Positions 7,637-15,115 of a DNA stretch of 64,000 bases are shown here, one piece after another. This DNA is from Pseudonocardia petroleophila (GTDB lineage: Bacteria; Actinomycetota; Actinomycetes; Mycobacteriales; Pseudonocardiaceae), in the NCBI RefSeq assembly GCF_014235185.1, contig NZ_CP060131.1:6331501-6395500 (forward strand). The letters are read 5' to 3'. How positions within the stretch are numbered: the first letter of the stretch is position 1; each line of letters starts with the position of its first letter. The notes under the pieces are model-generated. The model did not search any database. It saw only the letters and a program-made list of their open reading frames with translations, and was not told the DNA's origin. The translations under genes were made by a program, and so were the position numbers.

Positions 7637-9066
7637 CACCGGTGAGCCGGCGGTCGTTCCTGCGGACGGTCGGGGCGGGGGCCGGGCTGCTCGTGCTCGG
7701 CGCCTGCTCCGCCCCCGCGTCCGGGCCGCCGGTCACCGAGGTGGCACTGGGTGCCGGCGAGGTCGGGATCGACCTGGCCGGCACCCTGGCCACGACCTGG
7801 GGCTACAACGGGACGGTCCCGGGCCCGGAGCTGCGGGTGCGGGCCGGTGACGTCCTGCGCGCCCGGCTGCGCAACGCCCTGCCCGAACCGACCACGATCC
7901 ACTGGCACGGGATCTCGCTGGTCAACGCCATGGACGGCACGCCGGGGCTCACCCAGGCCCCGGTGGATCCGGGTGCCGCGTTCGACTACGAGTTCCGGGT
8001 GCCCGAGGCGGGCACCCACTGGTACCACGCCCACTCCGGGCACCAGCTCGACCGCGGCATGTACGGGGCGCTGATCGTCGAGCCGCGCACCGAGGAGCTC
8101 GCCTACGACCGCGAGCACACCCTGCTGCTCGACGACTGGCGCGACGGCCTCGATGCCCCCGGCGACGACGGCGAGCACGCGGCGCACGGCGGGGTGGGGC
8201 TCGGCGGCGGAGTGGGGCTCGGCGGCGGCCCGGGGACCGCCCCCGGCACGGGCGCCGTCGCGGATCCGGGGCCCGACCGCGTGTCCTTCGGCGGCCGGTC
8301 CTACCCGTTGATGCTGGTCAACGCCCGCCCCCCGGCCGACCCCGCTGTGTTCGAGGTGCGCCGCGGCGACCGGGTGCGCCTGCGCGTCGTCAACGCTGCG
8401 GCCGACACCGGCTTCCGGTTCGCGATCGCCGGGCACCGCCTCACCGTCACCCACTCCGACGGGATGCCGGTGCGGCCCGTCACCGTCGACGCGCTGCGGA
8501 TCGGCATGGGCGAGCGCTACGACGTCCTCGTCGACGCCGGCGCGCCGGGGGCCTGGCAGATCGGGGTGCTGCCGGAGGGCAAGACCGGCTTCGGGCGGGC
8601 GGTGCTGCGCTACGCCGACGCCCCCGCGACGCCCGCCCCGCCCGCCGACGCCCGCCCGACCGAGCTCGACGGTCGGCTGCTCACCTACGACGACCTCGTC
8701 GGCACCGGGCCGGCGGAGGTCCCGCCGACCGGCGGCCCCGACCGCACCTTCGCCCTGACGCTGCGGGGCACCGACATCGACGTCGACGGCCTCGGCCCCG
8801 ACGAGCCGCTCCCGGTGAGCCCCGGCGAGTGGGTGCGGGTGGCGGTGCGCAACGAGAGCGCGAACTTCCATCCCGTCCACCTGCACGGGCACCACTTCCA
8901 GCTCGCGACCCCCGGGCGCGCCCTCAAGGACACCGCCGTCGTGGCCGCGCGGGGCGGCGAGCTGACGTTCGACTGGCGCGCCGACAACCCCGGCGAGTGG
9001 ATGATCCACTGCCACAACCACTACCACATGGAGGACGGGATGATGCGGACGATCAGCTACCGGTAG
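7633..9066 (+). CDS. Tat-exported multicopper oxidase
   Basis: A 477-residue laccase/CueO-like oxidase that couples substrate oxidation to reduction of O2 to water. The N-terminus has a twin-arginine signal (SRRSFLR) followed by a lipobox-like LGAC. All four copper motifs are present: HWHG (90-93), HWYHAH (129-134), HPVHLHGH (413-420) and HCHNHYHMEDGM (459-470), giving type-1 Cys460, His465 and Met470. A Gly-rich insertion (about 185-200) interrupts the region after cupredoxin domain 1. It is ATGA-coupled to the upstream cupredoxin-like lipoprotein. Substrate (metal ion, phenolic or carrier protein) is unknown. Confidence 0.92.
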   Translation: MTPVSRRSFLRTVGAGAGLLVLGACSAPASGPPVTEVALGAGEVGIDLAGTLATTWGYNGTVPGPELRVRAGDVLRARLRNALPEPTTIHWHGISLVNAMDGTPGLTQAPVDPGAAFDYEFRVPEAGTHWYHAHSGHQLDRGMYGALIVEPRTEELAYDREHTLLLDDWRDGLDAPGDDGEHAAHGGVGLGGGVGLGGGPGTAPGTGAVADPGPDRVSFGGRSYPLMLVNARPPADPAVFEVRRGDRVRLRVVNAAADTGFRFAIAGHRLTVTHSDGMPVRPVTVDALRIGMGERYDVLVDAGAPGAWQIGVLPEGKTGFGRAVLRYADAPATPAPPADARPTELDGRLLTYDDLVGTGPAEVPPTGGPDRTFALTLRGTDIDVDGLGPDEPLPVSPGEWVRVAVRNESANFHPVHLHGHHFQLATPGRALKDTAVVAARGGELTFDWRADNPGEWMIHCHNHYHMEDGMMRTISYR

Positions 9067-9602
9067 CGCGAGCCCCGCAGCTGCGCGACCAGGCCCGAGC
9101 GGTGCGCGGACGCGGCCCACAGCAGCACCCCGGCCCCCAGCCCGACCAGCCCCCGCGGGTACAGCTGCCCCACCGAGTTGAGCGCCAGGAACGCCCCGAG
9201 CGCCGCCAGCACCATCAGCGCCGCCCCCAGCAGCAGGTACGTGCGGTCGCCCAGCAGCGACGACGCCGGCACCAGCAGCGCGCCGACCACCCCGAACCCG
9301 AGCGGCACCGCCAGTTCGCCGTACGGGGTGAACCCGAGCAGCGCCGACCCGGCGACGATGACGACGAGCCCGATCACCGCCAGCCGCAGCAGGCGGCGGC
9401 TGCGCCAGCGCTCCATCGGTCGCTCGGCGCCGTCGCGGCTGCCGACGACGAACAACCACGCCGTGACGCCGAGCCCGGCGGCCAGCACCACCGTCCCGGT
9501 GCCCGCGTCCAGCGCCGAACTCCCCACCAACCACCCGACGCCGCCGGCCAGTGCGAGCACCGCGGCGGCGGAGAGCGTGACCGTCCTCGCCATGCTTCTC
9601 AC
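9057..9602 (-). CDS. small integral membrane protein, unknown function
   Basis: A 181-residue hydrophobic protein with about five predicted transmembrane helices, separated by short Arg-rich loops such as ERWRSRRLLR. The start is either GTG 9602 or ATG 9593. No family recognised. It ends inside the 3' end of the convergent oxidase gene (10-nt overlap). Upstream of its start the minus strand reads CCTGGCACA, the element seen near other genes here, and the small palindrome GGTAGCGCTACC-like sequence lies at 9603-9613. Confidence 0.7.
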   Translation of the reverse strand: MRSMARTVTLSAAAVLALAGGVGWLVGSSALDAGTGTVVLAAGLGVTAWLFVVGSRDGAERPMERWRSRRLLRLAVIGLVVIVAGSALLGFTPYGELAVPLGFGVVGALLVPASSLLGDRTYLLLGAALMVLAALGAFLALNSVGQLYPRGLVGLGAGVLLWAASAHRSGLVAQLRGSRYR

Positions 9603-9676
9603 GGTAGCGCTACGCCCCGCTGTGCCAGGCTTGACCCGAACGACGCTCCCCCACCACCACCGCCTGGAGTCGCTCC

Positions 9677-10078
9677 GTGCCCCACCCCCAGTTGGACCGC
9701 CGCACCGTCGTCGTGGGGGCCGCCGCGCTGACCGCGGGGCTCGCCGTCGCCGGCTGCTCGGCCGCCTCGCCCGCCTCCGCCCCGGCCGCCGCGGACGGGC
9801 CGCTCGCCCCCACCACCGACGTCCCCGTCGGCGGTGCGACGATCTTCGCCGACCAGGGCGTCGTCGTCACCCAGGCCACCGCGGGCGCGTTCGCCGCGTT
9901 CTCCACGGTCTGCCCGCACCAGGGCTGCAACGTCAACGCCGTCGAGGGCACCGAGATCGTCTGCCCGTGCCACGACAGCCGCTTCGACCTCGGCGGCGCC
10001 GTGCTCACCGGCCCCGCCGAGTCGGGCCTGACCAGCGTGCCCGTCACGGTCTCGGGCACCGAGCTCACCCTCGGCTGA
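9677..10078 (+). CDS. Rieske [2Fe-2S] lipoprotein
   Basis: A 133-residue exported Rieske protein. The N-terminus combines an RR-type signal (DRRTVVVGAAALTAG) with a lipobox AGC at Cys27. The Rieske domain shows CPHQGC (Cys79, His81, Cys84) and CPCHDSRFD (Cys96, Cys98, His99), giving two Cys and two His ligands plus the Cys84-Cys98 disulphide pair. GTG 9677 is the only start giving the full signal. It is too small for a cytochrome bc1 subunit and resembles stand-alone actinobacterial Rieske lipoproteins. Next to the copper module it may be another surface electron carrier. Confidence 0.9.
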   Translation: MPHPQLDRRTVVVGAAALTAGLAVAGCSAASPASAPAAADGPLAPTTDVPVGGATIFADQGVVVTQATAGAFAAFSTVCPHQGCNVNAVEGTEIVCPCHDSRFDLGGAVLTGPAESGLTSVPVTVSGTELTLG

Positions 10079-10739
10079 ACCGCCGCACCTGCAGCCGGTA
10101 GCCCACCGGGATCTCCAGGCCCGGCACGGCCGCGAGCGCGCGGTCGGCCGTGGCCCGGGAGAACTCGATGCGCAGGACCGCCTCGAGCGTCGCGCGGTCC
10201 GGGAAGGCCCACCGCGTCGCGATCCGGCGCAGCGAGAACCCGCGCCGGACGAAGAACCGCTCGGCCGCGACGGGGTCGTAGTGCGGGATGTCGGCGCGCA
10301 TCCAGTCGCCGTAGGGCGGCTGCGTGGCGTCGAGGTCGACGATCGCGAGCACCCCGCCGGGACGCAGCACGCGCCGGGCCTCGGCGAGCCCCGGTTCGCA
10401 CCCCGCCCCGAAGAAGTACGCGGTGCGCGCGTGCAGGAGGTCGACCGACGCGTCCGGGAGCGGAAGGGCCGCGGCCCCGCCCTCCAGGACGGGGAGCCCG
10501 CGTCCGCGGGCCCGGCGCACCAGCGGCGGGTGCGGCTCGACGCCGATCACCGACGCCGCCCCGTCGGCGAAGACGGGCAGGTGGAAGCCGTCGCCGCAGC
10601 CGACGTCGACGACGTCGGCCCCCGCCCACGGGGCGTCCTCGCGCAGCGCGGCCCAGATCGCCCCGTCGACGTCCTGGGCGCGGTTCTCCTGCTCGTAGAC
10701 CTCCGGCCAGTTCCACAGGTTCGGGCTGGGGATGGTCAT
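10065..10739 (-). CDS. class I SAM-dependent methyltransferase
   Basis: A 224-residue Rossmann methyltransferase. Motif I VVDVGCGDGFH lies at about 42-52, the acidic strand GVEPHPP follows, and LRPGGVLAIVDLD is the post-II/III region. The family is the broad UbiE/methyltransferase_11 type; substrate is not predictable. Its 3' end overlaps the convergent Rieske gene by 14 nt. It starts 11 nt after the cdsA stop, so it may be co-transcribed as the tail of the rpsB-cdsA operon. Confidence 0.85.
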   Translation of the reverse strand: MTIPSPNLWNWPEVYEQENRAQDVDGAIWAALREDAPWAGADVVDVGCGDGFHLPVFADGAASVIGVEPHPPLVRRARGRGLPVLEGGAAALPLPDASVDLLHARTAYFFGAGCEPGLAEARRVLRPGGVLAIVDLDATQPPYGDWMRADIPHYDPVAAERFFVRRGFSLRRIATRWAFPDRATLEAVLRIEFSRATADRALAAVPGLEIPVGYRLQVRRFSRG

Positions 10740-10749
10740 GCCGCGGTCC

Positions 10750-11652
10750 TCACACCGGCACGAGCACGCTCAGCACCAGCCAGGCCACGACGGCGGTGGG
10801 GAGCAGGGAGTCGAGGCGGTCCATCATGCCGCCGTGCCCGGGCAGCAGGTTGCCCATGTCCTTGATGCCCAGGTCGCGCTTGATCATCGACTCGACGAGG
10901 TCGCCCAGCGTCGCGGAGATCACCAGCAGCGACCCGGTGAGCACCCCGACCAGCCAGGGACCGCCGAGGAACAGGTGGACGCAGAGCGCGCCGGTGGCCA
11001 TGCCCGCGAGCTGCGAACCGGCGAAGCCCTCCCAGGACTTCTTCGGGCTGATCGTGGGGGCCATCGGGTGGCGGCCGAACAGCACGCCCGCGGCGTAGCC
11101 GCCCACGTCGGAGGCGATCACCGGGAGCATGAACGTGAGCACGCGGCCGAGCCCGTCCGGGGCCACGGTCATCAGCACGGCGAACCCGCAGCACAGCGGC
11201 ACGTAGGCGGCGGTGAAGACGGTCGCGGTGACGTCGCGGACGTAGTGCGAGGCTCCCCCGCGCATCCGCCACAGCAGCGTGGCCACCATCGTCAGCGCGA
11301 ACGACCCGGCCAGCCCCGCGGTGCCGAACGGCCAGGCCAGCCAGATCATGGCCTGCCCGCCGACCAGCACCACCGGCAGCGGCACCTCGATGCCCGCCCC
11401 GCGGCGCAGCGCGCCCGCGAGCTCCCAGGTGGCGATGGCCGCCGACACCGCGAGCACCGCGACGAAGAACTGCCGCACGATCAGCAGCGACGACAGGATG
11501 ATCGCGCCCATCGACAGGCCCACCGCGATCGCCGCGAACAGGTTGCGGCCCAGCCGCGCCGATTTCGGCACCCGGGGCGGCAGCACCTCCCCGGGCGTCA
11601 GCGGTGACCCCGCCGCGGCGAACGGCAGGTCACGGGATGCGGAGGTCGACAC
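10750..11652 (-). CDS. cdsA: phosphatidate cytidylyltransferase
   Basis: A 300-residue polytopic membrane enzyme that makes CDP-diacylglycerol from phosphatidate and CTP, the branch point for all phospholipids. The family signature SMIKRDLGIKDMGNLLPGHGG continues into DRLDS near the C-terminus, and about seven to eight hydrophobic segments are visible. An N-terminal Pro-rich tail of about 30 residues precedes the first helix. GTG 11652 lies just after the frr stop, consistent with the frr-cdsA operon order known in actinobacteria. Confidence 0.95.
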   Translation of the reverse strand: MSTSASRDLPFAAAGSPLTPGEVLPPRVPKSARLGRNLFAAIAVGLSMGAIILSSLLIVRQFFVAVLAVSAAIATWELAGALRRGAGIEVPLPVVLVGGQAMIWLAWPFGTAGLAGSFALTMVATLLWRMRGGASHYVRDVTATVFTAAYVPLCCGFAVLMTVAPDGLGRVLTFMLPVIASDVGGYAAGVLFGRHPMAPTISPKKSWEGFAGSQLAGMATGALCVHLFLGGPWLVGVLTGSLLVISATLGDLVESMIKRDLGIKDMGNLLPGHGGMMDRLDSLLPTAVVAWLVLSVLVPV

Positions 11653-11656
11653 CGTC

Positions 11657-12214
11657 TCAGACTTCGAGGAGTTCGGTCTCCTTGTGCTTCACCAGGTCGT
11701 CGATCTGGTGGACGTACTTGTCGACGGTGGTCTGCAGCTCCTTCTCCGCGCGGGCCACCTCGTCCTCGCCCGCCTCGCCGTCCTTGGCGATGCGGCCGAG
11801 CTCGTCCATCGCCTTGCGGCGGACGCTGCGGACGGTGACGCGTGCGTCCTCGCCCTTGCTCCGCGCGACCTTGACCATCTCGCGGCGGCGCTCCTCGGAC
11901 AGCTGCGGGATGACGCACCGGATGATCTGGCCGTCGTTGCCGGGGTTCAGGCCGAGGTCGGACTCGCGGATCGCCTTCTCCAGCGCCTTGAGCGAGCTCG
12001 CGTCGTACGGCTTGATGATCACCATGCGGGCCTCGGGGATGGTGATCGAGGCGAGCTGGTTGATCGGGGTCATCGCGCCGTAGTACTCGACGACGACCCG
12101 GGAGAACATGTTGGGCGTCGCGCGGCCGGTGCGCACCGAGGCGAGGTCGTCCTTCGCGACGGTGACGGCCTTCTCCATCTTCTCCTCGGCGTCGAAGAGC
12201 GTCTCGTCGATCAC
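11657..12214 (-). CDS. frr: ribosome recycling factor
   Basis: A 185-residue RRF, which splits post-termination ribosomes together with EF-G. The sequence spans the usual family length, with conserved VRTGRATPNM, the IPLL-equivalent region SITIPEARMVIIKPYD, and the C-terminal coiled-coil helix rich in Lys/Glu. GTG 12214 is chosen because the conserved sequence starts there; the open frame upstream lies within pyrH. It sits 7 nt after pyrH. Confidence 0.96.
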   Translation of the reverse strand: MIDETLFDAEEKMEKAVTVAKDDLASVRTGRATPNMFSRVVVEYYGAMTPINQLASITIPEARMVIIKPYDASSLKALEKAIRESDLGLNPGNDGQIIRCVIPQLSEERRREMVKVARSKGEDARVTVRSVRRKAMDELGRIAKDGEAGEDEVARAEKELQTTVDKYVHQIDDLVKHKETELLEV

Positions 12215-12221
12215 GACGTAC

Positions 12222-12986
12222 CTACCTTTCCCCGGGCCGTTCCACCGGCGTACTGACCAGCGTGCCGATCCTCTCACCCCGCACCGCACGGGCGATGTTG
12301 CCCTCCACGAGCAGGTTGAACACGATGATCGGCATCTTGTTGTCCATGCAGAGGCTGAACGCGGTGGCGTCGGCGACCTTGAGCCCCTGCTCCAGCACCT
12401 CGCGATGGGTGATCTCGTCGAAGAGCTTCGCGTCGGGGTCGGTCTTCGGGTCGGCGGTGAACACGCCGTCGACGCCCTTCGCGAGCAGCAGCGCCTCCGC
12501 GCCGATCTCGAGCGCGCGCTGCGCACCGGCGGTGTCGGTGGAGAAGTAGGGCATGCCCACGCCCGCGCCGAAGATCACGACGCGGCCCTTCTCCAGGTGC
12601 CGGATCGCGCGCCGCGGGATGTAGGCCTCGGCGACCTGGCCCATCGTGATGGCGGTCTGCACGCGCGTGTCGATGTGGTGCTCGCGCTCCAGGAAGTCCT
12701 GCAGGGCGAGGCAGTTCATGACGGTGCCGAGCATGCCCATGTAGTCGGCCCGGGAGCGCTCCATGCCCCGGTCCTGCAGCTCGGCGCCGCGGAAGAAGTT
12801 GCCGCCGCCGATGACGACCGCCACCTGCGCCCCCGAGGAGACGACCTCGGCGATCTGCCGGGCGACGGTCTCGACGACCTCCGGGTCGACACCGACGGCA
12901 CCACCGCCGAACATCTCCCCGCCGAGCTTGAGCAGTACGCGGCGGAATCCGGGGCGGTCGTCGGTGTCGACTCGGGGTGCGGTCAT
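12222..12986 (-). CDS. pyrH: UMP kinase
   Basis: A 254-residue amino-acid-kinase-fold enzyme that phosphorylates UMP to UDP, cytosolic and hexameric in bacteria. Motifs include LLKLGGEMFGG, VIGGGNFFRG and the C-terminal MPIIVFNL segment. ATG 12986 overlaps the tsf stop by one nt (TGATG), implying coupling. Position in rpsB-tsf-pyrH-frr is the widespread bacterial order. Confidence 0.97.
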   Translation of the reverse strand: MTAPRVDTDDRPGFRRVLLKLGGEMFGGGAVGVDPEVVETVARQIAEVVSSGAQVAVVIGGGNFFRGAELQDRGMERSRADYMGMLGTVMNCLALQDFLEREHHIDTRVQTAITMGQVAEAYIPRRAIRHLEKGRVVIFGAGVGMPYFSTDTAGAQRALEIGAEALLLAKGVDGVFTADPKTDPDAKLFDEITHREVLEQGLKVADATAFSLCMDNKMPIIVFNLLVEGNIARAVRGERIGTLVSTPVERPGER

Positions 12987-13801
12987 CAGGCCTGGCCGAC
13001 CTCGAAGCGCGCGAACGTCTTGACCGTGACACCGGCCTCGTCGAGCAGCGCCTTCACGGTCTTCTTCGAGTCCTGCACCGACGCCTGCTCGAGGAGCACG
13101 ACGTCCTTGTAGAACCCGTTGATGCGGCCGTCGACGATGCGGGGCAGCACCTGCTCGGGCTTGCCCTCCTCGCGGGCGGTGGCCTCGGCGATGCGACGCT
13201 CGTTCTCGATCACGTCGGCCGGGACCTCGTCGCGGGTGGTGTAGGTCGGGCGGGCCGCGGCGATGTGCATCGCGACGCCCTTGACCACCTCGTCGGAGGA
13301 CCCGTCGTAGGAGACCAGCGCGCCGATGGCCGGCGGCAGGTCCGACGCGCGGCGGTGCAGGTACAGCGCGACCGGCCCGTCGACGTGGATGTAGCGCTTG
13401 AGCTCGAGCTTCTCGCCGATGCGGGCGGACAGAGCGAGGACGGCGTCCTCGACGGTGCCGTCGTCGAGCTTGGCCGCCTTGAGGGCGTCGAGGTCGGCGG
13501 GCTTGTCGGCCACGGCGACCTGCAGGATCGAGTCGGCGAGCTTCTGGAAGTCGTCGCTCTTGGCGACGAAGTCGGTCTCGCAGTTGAGCTGGACCATCGT
13601 GCCGCCCTCGGCGACGACGAGGCCGTTGGCCGTCTCGCGGCCGGCGCGCTTGTCGATGTCCTTCGCGCCCTTGATGCGCAGCAGCTCGACGGACTTGTCG
13701 AAGTCGCCGTCGGAGTCCTCCAGCGCCTTCTTGCAGTCCATCATCCCGGACCCGGTGAGGTCGCGGAGCTTCTTCACGTCGGCGGCGGTGTAGTTCGCCA
13801 T
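12986..13801 (-). CDS. tsf: elongation factor Ts
   Basis: A 271-residue guanine nucleotide exchange factor for EF-Tu. It has the N-terminal UBA-like domain (VKKLRDLTGSGMMDCKKAL) and the core motif NCETDFVAKSDDF that inserts into EF-Tu, with actinobacterial length. ATG 13801 is well placed. An 85-nt gap with a GC hairpin separates it from rpsB. Confidence 0.97.
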   Translation of the reverse strand: MANYTAADVKKLRDLTGSGMMDCKKALEDSDGDFDKSVELLRIKGAKDIDKRAGRETANGLVVAEGGTMVQLNCETDFVAKSDDFQKLADSILQVAVADKPADLDALKAAKLDDGTVEDAVLALSARIGEKLELKRYIHVDGPVALYLHRRASDLPPAIGALVSYDGSSDEVVKGVAMHIAAARPTYTTRDEVPADVIENERRIAEATAREEGKPEQVLPRIVDGRINGFYKDVVLLEQASVQDSKKTVKALLDEAGVTVKTFARFEVGQA

Positions 13802-13837
13802 GGTGGGTCTCTTCGTCCTTCGTCGATGGGACCGGCA

Positions 13838-13880
13838 CCGCCCCGGGCCCCGCACGTGGAGTCGCGGAGGCCTGGGGCGG
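13838..13880 (-). terminator. hairpin between rpsB and tsf (possible attenuator)
   Basis: CCGCCCCGGGCC (13838-13849) and GGCCTGGGGCGG (13869-13880) form a 12-bp stem with one mismatch and a 19-nt loop, between the rpsB stop and the tsf start. A partial terminator here would let rpsB be made in excess of tsf. That function is inferred. Confidence 0.45.
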
Positions 13881-13886
13881 CGGAGG

Positions 13887-14774
13887 TCAGCTGGCGGTCT
13901 GGGTGCCGTTGCTGGTGGTGGCCGGAGCGGGCTCGGCGGCCGGGTTCGGCGCCTCGGCCGGGGCCGCGGCGGCTGTGAGGCTCGCCCCGTCGGAGCCGGC
14001 GCCGCTGGTGAGCAGCTCCTGCTCCCACTCGGCGAGCGGCTCCTCGGCCGCGGCCTTCTCCTCGCCGCCGTCGCCACCGCGGGCGCGCGAGCGCTGCATG
14101 AGGCCGTCGGCCGCCGCCTGCGCCACGACCTTGGTCAGCAGTGCGGCGGAGCGGATCGCGTCGTCGTTGCCCGGGATCGGGAAGTCGACCTCGTCGGGGT
14201 CGCAGTTCGTGTCCAGGATGGAGACGACGGGGATGCCCAGCTTGCGGGCCTCGCCGACCGCGATGTGCTCCTTCTTGGTGTCGACGATCCAGACCGCGCT
14301 CGGGACCTTGGTCATGTCCCGGATGCCGCCCAGGGTCTTCTCGAGCTTGGTCTTCTCGCGGGTGAGCATGAGGATCTCCTTCTTGGTGCGACCCTCGAAG
14401 CCCCCCGTCTGCTCCATCGTCTCGAGCTCCTTCATCCGCTGAAGGCGCTTGTGGACGGTCTGGAAGTTGGTGAGCATGCCACCCAGCCAGCGCTGGTTGA
14501 CGTACGGCATGTTGACGCGGCCCGCCTCGTCGGCGATGGCCTCCTGCGCCTGCTTCTTCGTGCCGACGAACATGATCGTGCCGCCGTGCGCGACGGTCTC
14601 GCGCACGAACTCGTAGGCCCGGTCGATGTAGGACAGCGTCTGCTGCAGGTCGATGATGTAGATGCCGTTGCGCTCGGTGAGGATGTAGCGCTTCATCTTC
14701 GGGTTCCAGCGTCGGGTCTGGTGCCCGAAGTGCACGCCGCTGTCGAGCAGCTGCTTCATGGTGACGACGGCCAT
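13887..14774 (-). CDS. rpsB: 30S ribosomal protein S2
   Basis: A 295-residue S2. The N-terminus MAVVTMKQLLDSGVHFGHQT and the ribosomal core (TVHKRLQRMKELE, VDTKKEHIAVGEARKLGIPV) are diagnostic. The C-terminal ~45 residues are an Ala/Glu/Pro-rich tail typical of high-GC actinobacteria. ATG 14774 gives the usual actinobacterial start; MKQLL at 14759 is a second possibility. First gene of the rpsB-tsf-pyrH-frr-cdsA run, with a 200-nt candidate leader. Confidence 0.97.
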   Translation of the reverse strand: MAVVTMKQLLDSGVHFGHQTRRWNPKMKRYILTERNGIYIIDLQQTLSYIDRAYEFVRETVAHGGTIMFVGTKKQAQEAIADEAGRVNMPYVNQRWLGGMLTNFQTVHKRLQRMKELETMEQTGGFEGRTKKEILMLTREKTKLEKTLGGIRDMTKVPSAVWIVDTKKEHIAVGEARKLGIPVVSILDTNCDPDEVDFPIPGNDDAIRSAALLTKVVAQAAADGLMQRSRARGGDGGEEKAAAEEPLAEWEQELLTSGAGSDGASLTAAAAPAEAPNPAAEPAPATTSNGTQTAS

Positions 14775-15115
14775 GGCCGGTGTTCACCTCTCGGTCTGGC
14801 GCGGTCGCTCGGCGACCGTGCGTGCGGTTGCGCGGAGCGTCGGTCGACGGTTCCGCCCTGGCGTCGCGTCGGCGTCCGGACCCGCCGGTCGGAAACCCGC
14901 GGGACCGCCCGTCCGCCGATCCCGCCCCGTGGGATGCGCGGGGTGGAAACGCGAGCGCGCGAAGTCACCCCGGGAATCCGGGGTGCGGGTCGAGTGTACG
15001 CCGGGGCCCGCTCCCCCCTCACCGGGCGTCCCGGGGTTGTCCACGTCGACGGGGGCCCGTCCACAGCGGGCGGATCCGGCCCCCCGTCCCGGCCGATCCG
15101 CGGCAGCCTGGGGGC
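14775..15115. promoter_or_regulatory. divergent intergenic region with rpsB promoter and leader
   Basis: This 341-bp gap separates rpsB from the M23 peptidase gene. On the minus strand a -10-like TACACT lies at 14998-14993. If transcription starts just after it, the rpsB mRNA would have a leader of about 210 nt that opens with the hairpin at 14966-14985. I see no open frame with gene-like composition in the gap. Confidence 0.45.
14966..14985 (-). promoter_or_regulatory. 5' hairpin of candidate rpsB leader RNA
   Basis: CACCCCGG (14966-14973) and CCGGGGTG (14978-14985) form a perfect 8-bp stem closing a 4-nt loop. It lies immediately downstream, in the rpsB sense, of the TACACT -10-like box, so it would be at the very 5' end of the transcript. 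It could stabilise the mRNA or take part in S2 feedback control. Confidence 0.4.
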
